This document shows, piece by piece, positions 22,658-27,019 of a DNA stretch of 27,019 bases. The notes beneath the pieces were generated by a model, which saw nothing but the letters and a program-made list of their open reading frames with translations, had not been told where the DNA came from and did not search any database. A program made the translations under genes and the position numbers. Each line of letters opens with the position of its first letter. Position 1 is the stretch's first letter. Source of the DNA: CAIKOD01 sp035543455 (GTDB taxonomy: Archaea > Halobacteriota > Methanomicrobia > Methanomicrobiales > Methanospirillaceae); contig DATKKE010000023.1 in assembly GCA_035543455.1 (NCBI GenBank), positions 1 to 27,019 on the forward strand, in the 5' to 3' direction.

Positions 22658-23782
22658 TTATGGAATTATCTCGCATCCATTGAATTTTGTGTGGGAAAAT
22701 GCATCCCTTGCGAGTGATCCGTTTTCGATTAACTCCGTGACAGCGGGAAGGGCTTCCTGGAGCGATCTGAAAAGGTGGCGTACTGTTTTGCATACAATTC
22801 TGCTCTCGTCTTCTGCCCAGGGTTTCACTACGGAGGAATACAGGCAACGGCCCCCGCATAGGGACCTGATATCACATTTCCTGCACGGGCCCGTCATTTG
22901 AACGGACGGAAGACGTTCGGGGTCGGACGTCCCAATATGTCCGATATAATAATCTTTCATTCCCACCATGACGGGACAGGGTGTGATGTTTCCGTCAGTC
23001 ATGATGCTGTAATTCATATATCCCGCCCCGCATCGCAAACGGCTCTTCCTGGAGTACAGGAGGTCTTCCATGGGGTCAAGAAAAGGGTACCATTTTGGAA
23101 CGTTTCCCGTTTCGGTGATAATATCCACCCATTCGTTCACAAGCCGGGTAATACCGGGGTTGTAGCTCTTTTCCACCCACCGGCTGAAATCACGATACCG
23201 GAAATCATCCCAGAAATTTGCATCCATCTGCCAGTGAATAGACGAAAAAGAGAAATCCGTGTTCCGGGAGAGATAGGTAACCGATTGGTAGATATCTGTC
23301 TCTTCGCAGACCGTCATGCGGGCAATAATCTCCCCCCTGTATCCAAGGTCTGTTATATGATGAAGATTATCTATGACCGTTCGGTATGTTCCGGACCCAC
23401 GGTTGCTATCGGTGACATCCTCAGGTCCGTCGATTGATATCAGTATGGTTTCGAATTTCCTGATGACATCCGGTTCGATCTTGTGAAGAAGTGTCCCGTT
23501 TGTCTGTAACATGAAACGTTTTAGCGGGGCATCCCTGACAATCCTGTGTATGAGGTCCGGTTTCAGCAGCGGTTCTCCACCGTAAAACGTGAGAACGGCA
23601 TCACGGTCGGATGCAAGGAACCGGTAGAGAGTCCCTAGATCGATATCCAGGTCCGGAGGTAATTCCGTATCAATCAGGAGATCCCCGGAGGTACCGGAGA
23701 TAGCGGGCGAGAATGCCTTTCCACGGCAATAACGGCAGCAGAGATTGCAGTCGTCGGTCAGTATAAGATGGAAAAATACCAT
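22658..23782 (-). CDS. Peptide-modifying radical SAM/SPASM enzyme (methanogen type)
   Basis: The 374-aa protein opens with the cluster motif C12-x3-C16-x2-C19 (CNLCCRYC) and has FYGGEPLL as the SAM-binding segment. The C-terminal third carries a SPASM-like set: CGAG, the DGNITPCPV segment, then C-x2-C-x5-C-x3-C (CRKCDIRSLCGGRC), for auxiliary iron-sulfur clusters. The layout resembles the archaeal 'AF1577/Mhun_1560' putative peptide-modifying families (from memory, not searched). No Cys-rich precursor peptide is visible directly beside it. It has a 73-nt gap to the upstream TPR gene on the same strand, so co-transcription is possible. Confidence 0.85.
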   Translation of the reverse strand: MVFFHLILTDDCNLCCRYCRGKAFSPAISGTSGDLLIDTELPPDLDIDLGTLYRFLASDRDAVLTFYGGEPLLKPDLIHRIVRDAPLKRFMLQTNGTLLHKIEPDVIRKFETILISIDGPEDVTDSNRGSGTYRTVIDNLHHITDLGYRGEIIARMTVCEETDIYQSVTYLSRNTDFSFSSIHWQMDANFWDDFRYRDFSRWVEKSYNPGITRLVNEWVDIITETGNVPKWYPFLDPMEDLLYSRKSRLRCGAGYMNYSIMTDGNITPCPVMVGMKDYYIGHIGTSDPERLPSVQMTGPCRKCDIRSLCGGRCLYSSVVKPWAEDESRIVCKTVRHLFRSLQEALPAVTELIENGSLARDAFSHTKFNGCEIIP

Positions 23783-23855
23783 GATTCAGGTTCAGAAGCG
23801 AACGTCCTTAGGATATTGGATACCTCAACACCATGAGGCTATCGGGTAATCCGGT

Positions 23856-24689
23856 CTACGAGCTTCTTCGCGACCGGTAATAAAAGAAAATAACGGGCAA
23901 TGAGGCCAGGGGAATAAGGACCGGAAGGGAAAGGGGTTTAGTGGTCAGTCTTGTTGTTGGTATGGTCGTTGGAGGCGGGTTTTTCACGATAGCAATATTT
24001 CCCTGTGCATCGAGGGCATTGAGAAGATCCTTCTTATTTTTTATCGCATCCTCATGTTTCGGATTGATGGCCAGTGCCTGGTCATATGCCTGGAGCGCCT
24101 CCTGGTATCTTCCTAGTTCGGACAGGGCCCTTGCCCGGTAATCCCACAGATCTGCATTGTATTTCGCATCATTCGGATGCACGCGGATCTCGCGATCTGA
24201 AATTGTCAGAACTTCGTTGAAGGCTGTCCTAGCCTCATCCAGTTTCCCTTCGCTTTTATACAATAATCCCTTACTGATGTACGCACGGATGTCATTGGGA
24301 TTAATTGAAATTGCCCGATTATAGGCATCAAGTGCATCCTTCTCATTTCCGGTCAGGAGCAGGGCATCCCCTCTGTTCACCCATGCATTCCCAAAAAAAG
24401 GATCCAGCCGTGTCGCCTCATCGAAGGATTGTATGGCACCGGCAGAATTTCCAAGCCTGACCTGGGTCTCACCCAGTTTGTTCCAGGCGAGGCTGTTGTA
24501 CGGGTCCAGGGTTACCGACGTATTATATGCGTCAAGTGCCTTGTCGTATTGTCCCTGGCTGTAAAACAGGTCCCCTTTCTGTGCCCACGACAGGGCTATA
24601 TCAAAGGAGGTATCCGCGAATACCGGTGACAGAAGGATAAGAAGCACCAGTGCCGGGAGTACTACCCGTATAACCCGCCAGACCTTCAT
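23856..24689 (-). CDS. Secreted, membrane-anchored TPR protein
   Basis: I use the ATG at 24689 (277 aa); a TTG two codons upstream is less likely. A signal peptide (about 1-25, ending VFA) is followed by about five TPR repeats (residues about 28-220). Repeated AxxxYxxAIxxxP-like signatures include DKALDAYNTSVTLDP, KDALDAYNRAISINP and QEALQAYDQALAINP. A Thr/Pro linker and a C-terminal hydrophobic helix with a basic end (YYRSRR) follow, so the repeats face outside and the protein is anchored at its C-terminus. TPRs mediate protein contacts; partner unknown. A palindrome sits at the start. Confidence 0.88.
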   Translation of the reverse strand: MKVWRVIRVVLPALVLLILLSPVFADTSFDIALSWAQKGDLFYSQGQYDKALDAYNTSVTLDPYNSLAWNKLGETQVRLGNSAGAIQSFDEATRLDPFFGNAWVNRGDALLLTGNEKDALDAYNRAISINPNDIRAYISKGLLYKSEGKLDEARTAFNEVLTISDREIRVHPNDAKYNADLWDYRARALSELGRYQEALQAYDQALAINPKHEDAIKNKKDLLNALDAQGNIAIVKNPPPTTIPTTRLTTKPLSLPVLIPLASLPVIFFYYRSRRSS

Positions 24690-24691
24690 AT

Positions 24692-24704
24692 GCAACTAAG
24701 TTGC
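24692..24704. promoter_or_regulatory. Palindrome at the predicted start of the TPR transcript
   Basis: GCAACTAAGTTGC is a perfect 6+1+6 palindrome just upstream of the ATG at 24689. It lies about 25 nt downstream of a TATA-like ACATAATATT (near 24717-24727, minus strand). This is where a repressor would block initiation, but no regulator is known. Confidence 0.35.
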
Positions 24705-24790
24705 TTGTGGTCTAATGAATATTATGTATTGTATGTTGGCAAAGGTGATTACGGGCACCTGATAAGGTATGTTTATTAAAAATACACAAT

Positions 24791-25273
24791 TCAAAATGGC
24801 AGGAGTAATTTTTTGTAAAATTCCTCTGCAATGGCATTCCTGCATTCAGTATAATCATAGTCTGAAAGATTTACCCCATGATTTGCCAGATTCCAGACAG
24901 TCAGGTAGGTATTCGTCGGGACGAAGGAATAATTTGAATTCCCCGTGGGGAGAATGTGAATTTCCGACTGTTCCATTCCTCCTTGGAATTTTCCCGGTGC
25001 AGATGTATCGGTTCGAAAACCGGGATTGATAAAATCATCAGGATTCTGAAATGATGGAAGAGTGGAAGGTAAAATTATTGCCTGGTACATGTCCACCGGA
25101 TTGGTGTAATTCATCGTATGGGTTGGAAATCCCGTCCATGGCTTGATAACCGGTACTGCTACCGGATTATTATGCTGCTGGAGAGTTCGAACCGATAATA
25201 CCGGAATTACCAGCAAACCAATTGCAATTAATACAACAATTATTGTGAGTAATGATCCCTTTGTTATTGACAT
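24791..25273 (-). CDS. Secreted protein of unknown function (cluster member 3)
   Basis: The 160-aa protein starts with a hydrophobic signal or anchor helix (about residues 8-27). A region rich in Asn, Pro, Thr and aromatic residues follows, without recognisable motifs, and a C-terminal charged helix (ECRNAIAEEFYKKLLLPF). One Cys is present. It is the third of three same-strand, closely spaced genes (10-nt and 31-nt gaps) with the same signal-plus-hydrophilic design and visibly AT-richer DNA than the rest of the window. I do not recognise it. Confidence 0.65.
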   Translation of the reverse strand: MSITKGSLLTIIVVLIAIGLLVIPVLSVRTLQQHNNPVAVPVIKPWTGFPTHTMNYTNPVDMYQAIILPSTLPSFQNPDDFINPGFRTDTSAPGKFQGGMEQSEIHILPTGNSNYSFVPTNTYLTVWNLANHGVNLSDYDYTECRNAIAEEFYKKLLLPF

Positions 25274-25282
25274 TTACATCTC

Positions 25283-25741
25283 CTATATGGAGGAATAAAA
25301 TCCAAGGCCCCCACCGCAATTCCCGCATGCATAGGCGGTCTCATTATAAACTGAATTATAAATAACCTGACCATTTTGATCGAGTTTTAGGTTAAGTATC
25401 GTCTGAACGGGTTTGAAATGCGGTTGGATGGGAATATTCATAATGGCCGTGTAATTTGAATAATCACAATTCCCACATGCGGTGGAATTCTCATCATAAG
25501 TAAGTGGTTGGCTCTTTACATTTAAGAGATTGCTCTGATTATACCGGTACCAAAGGGGAATTTGAGAGGGTAATTCAAATGGGGAATATGAAGAACTGGT
25601 GGGTGCAAGGATCATTTTTCCGGTTGGAAAAGTTCCATTATAGTTGTCCTTATGAAGAAGCGTTCCTGCTGATACCGTTGAACCTAACAGTATTCCGATT
25701 ATCGCCAATGTAAATAGAAACGGGTATTTCTTTATGGCCAC
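25283..25741 (-). CDS. Secreted protein with two CGNC motifs (cluster member 2)
   Basis: The 152-aa protein has an N-terminal signal peptide (about 1-25, ending VSAG). A beta-rich, Asn/Tyr/Ser-rich region follows with two ACGNC motifs, one mid-protein (TACGNCDYS) and one near the C-terminus (YACGNCGGG). The two CxxC pairs could form disulfides, bind metal or be modified. Several N-x-S/T sequons suggest glycosylation. It sits between the two other secreted genes. The family is unknown to me. Confidence 0.66.
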   Translation of the reverse strand: MAIKKYPFLFTLAIIGILLGSTVSAGTLLHKDNYNGTFPTGKMILAPTSSSYSPFELPSQIPLWYRYNQSNLLNVKSQPLTYDENSTACGNCDYSNYTAIMNIPIQPHFKPVQTILNLKLDQNGQVIYNSVYNETAYACGNCGGGLGFYSSI

Positions 25742-25772
25742 GGATTATCCTCTTTCTCTAAAATACTTGAAC

Positions 25773-26354
25773 TCATCCCTGATTATCGGTAAAATTACTT
25801 TCATATGCTATACCGCCCGCTGAAGAGGTCTCAGGATAATATAAGGCCGGATTCGTATGAGGCACCAGGGGCATATACCCGGCCTGGAAATAATTCGATA
25901 ATTTCAGAGGAGTATAAGGGTTCCAATAAAAAGTCGTGGCAGTGAAGTCAGGAGTTATCGTTGGTGTCGGGCTTGGGGGAATTGGCTGAGAATTCGCATT
26001 ATCCGACTGGGAAGTCTGGTTATCTGGTAGATCGAAGCTACCCCACCATTTGATGGATTTGTCAATTGGGGATGGACCCTGGAAACCTCCCCAAATTTCG
26101 GATGCTGTTCCAGAGTAAAGGTATTGGGATGACTTCGATACCCCTTCGAAAGCCCACAGTTCATTATATCTATTATTCCCGCCTGGGTCACCGTATAGAG
26201 GAGAAATCGTAGTACTCCATGGGGTAACTAACATTTCCCCCGTTGATAACGTGATATTATTGCTTCCTGCCGAACCTGCTGAAATCAGTAATATTCCAGT
26301 TAATACCAACGCGATAAGGACCCGGATCAAGGAATCTCTGTCGGATATGGACAA
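25773..26354 (-). CDS. Secreted protein of unknown function (cluster member 1)
   Basis: The 193-aa frame begins at a TTG (26354); no in-frame ATG precedes the signal peptide, so TTG is the best start. The signal segment (about 8-29) is followed by a Trp/Tyr/Pro/Ser-rich extracellular region, with WGGF, WWGSF and a PPSPTPTITPD linker, and an Asn-rich end. No Cys is seen. A TATA-like TTTATCATATAG lies about 30 nt upstream. It is probably the first gene of the three-gene cluster. I do not recognise the family. Confidence 0.62.
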   Translation of the reverse strand: MSISDRDSLIRVLIALVLTGILLISAGSAGSNNITLSTGEMLVTPWSTTISPLYGDPGGNNRYNELWAFEGVSKSSQYLYSGTASEIWGGFQGPSPIDKSIKWWGSFDLPDNQTSQSDNANSQPIPPSPTPTITPDFTATTFYWNPYTPLKLSNYFQAGYMPLVPHTNPALYYPETSSAGGIAYESNFTDNQG

Positions 26355-26442
26355 TCCCCCATCAATCCATCCTTCATCACACTATATGATAAATAATCAG
26401 GATGGGACAGTTTCACTTGTCAGGACTCGGTGTCGGAACAGA

Positions 26443-26508
26443 TGGGCTCGTCGTGATTCGAACACGAGATCTTCGCCGGGTCGAGGCGAGGGTCAGGTGA
26501 CCGAGCCT
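26443..26508 (-). pseudogene. tRNA-Val-like sequence with shortened D arm (remnant?)
   Basis: On the minus strand a near-complete cloverleaf can be folded in 66 nt. The acceptor is AGGCTCG/CGAGCCC (first pair A-C mismatched). The D arm is a mini hairpin GTC-ACCT-GAC. The anticodon arm is TCGCC-TCGACCC-GGCGA with anticodon GAC (Val), the variable loop is AGATC, and the T arm TCGTG-TTCGAAT-CACGA is perfect. The discriminator base is A. The D loop is about 8-10 nt too short, and position 33 is C rather than T, so a working tRNA is doubtful. It may be a decayed tRNA or an integration-site remnant. Confidence 0.5.
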
Positions 26509-26566
26509 GTTGCAGGCGGAGATCCATGAGCATATACTTCTAGGGCCCTTGTCGAGGCGGAGGCCA

Positions 26567-27019
26567 TTAATCTACTATCGTATTGTCGTACCATTTTCTA
26601 ATCTGCTCTCGAATAGTGACAAATGTTTGTTTCACAAGAAAAACGTCACTATGCATTGCTTTTTCTATTCGGATAACTTGAGTTCCTTTATTTTTTAGCA
26701 ATTGACATCCTTCAGAGATTTCGGGGGCATCCCGCTCGGCGTATAAAATTAGTACTTCCCCCTTGTGATGTTCAGCTTTCCATACAGGTAATTCCTCTTG
26801 CAAGGTTAGTAGATTCATAATGTCTGACGGTCGTACTCGATAACTACGCATCACTTTAAGCATCTCCCGAGTTTGTTCACTGTACTTCTTGCTTAATGAC
26901 GGCGAGATTGCAATGCAATAATCAACATTGCTCAAAAGGGCTAGCCGACCACCAAGAGAATGACCTACAACTGTAATTTTACCGAAAGGGCGACAGAACC
27001 GAATTGCTGCCTCTAAATC
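26567..27019 (-). CDS. Alpha/beta hydrolase, 5' end beyond the window
   Basis: The frame stays open to the window edge, so only the C-terminal 150 residues are seen. The nucleophile elbow is VVGHSLGGRLAL (27.0-26.9 kb). A likely acid is the Asp in LYAERDAPE, and the base the His in AMHSDVF, in the right order for the fold. A TTG at 26935 would make a short product that loses the elbow, so it is not the start. Codon use is AT-rich, unlike the operons to the left, matching the adjacent secreted cluster. Substrate unknown. Confidence 0.82.
   Translation of the reverse strand, partial: DLEAAIRFCRPFGKITVVGHSLGGRLALLSNVDYCIAISPSLSKKYSEQTREMLKVMRSYRVRPSDIMNLLTLQEELPVWKAEHHKGEVLILYAERDAPEISEGCQLLKNKGTQVIRIEKAMHSDVFLVKQTFVTIREQIRKWYDNTIVD

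Noticed and set aside
26251..26529. Plus-strand open frame of 92 codons at the tRNA-like sequence
   Set aside because: Its translation contains a string typical of antisense tRNA (RRDSNTR), so it is an artefact of the tRNA-like sequence.
1..27019. CRISPR arrays, Cas genes or classic defence genes
   Set aside because: No regularly spaced direct repeats and no nuclease, helicase or toxin-antitoxin pair were seen on either strand.
1..27019. Insertion sequence or transposase
   Set aside because: No transposase-like frame and no long terminal inverted repeats apart from the short repeat pair at 3848 and 5743.

Overview
This window is from a methanogenic archaeon, most likely of the Methanomicrobiales (inference from gene content and style; no search was run). 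The evidence is O-phosphoseryl-tRNA synthetase (SepS), an archaeal class I release factor, the wyosine enzyme Taw1, an archaeal EF-2 with a diphthamide-site His, an archaeosine-precursor cassette, lipobox lipoproteins, TATA boxes about 25-30 nt upstream of start codons, and GGTGAT-type ribosome binding sites.

Layout. 50-1333 (-) is a lipoprotein made of three META domains. 1495-3708 (+) is a tightly coupled six-gene operon of unknown function: a double-psi-barrel/RCK_C protein, two short membrane-anchored coiled-coil proteins, two soluble coiled-coil proteins, and a small protein with a FYVE-like four-CxxC zinc finger. Three of these proteins share a 13-residue motif ending in Trp. 4154-5511 (+) holds two HdeD/DUF308 membrane proteins of equal length. 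They are flanked by two inverted copies of a roughly 53-nt hairpin-forming repeat. 6033-6587 (-) is a small lipoprotein. 6816-10122 (-) is a short str operon: rps12, rps7, and EF-2.

10289-18882 (+) is a compact, mostly overlapping nine-gene run: queD, queE, queC (preQ0 for archaeosine), a Nudix hydrolase, a lipoprotein alpha/beta hydrolase, aRF1, argS, taw1, sepS. Most of it is tRNA modification, tRNA charging and translation termination. It ends at a strong hairpin/T-tract terminator.

18965-20589 (-) is a CPA2 cation/proton antiporter with its RCK_C regulatory subunit. 21054-22082 (+) is a thiolase-fold KAS III-like enzyme that keeps the catalytic Cys but lacks the usual His and Asn. 22103-24689 (-) carries a zinc-ribbon membrane protein, a SPASM-type radical SAM peptide-modifying enzyme, and a membrane-anchored TPR protein. 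24791-26354 (-) has three adjacent unrecognised secreted proteins in visibly AT-richer DNA. Next to them is a shortened tRNA-Val-like sequence (26443-26508). The window ends inside an alpha/beta hydrolase gene.

The best candidates for something undescribed are the 1495-3708 operon, the inverted structured repeats around the HdeD pair, the KAS III-like protein with a broken triad, and the secreted-protein cluster beside the tRNA-like remnant.
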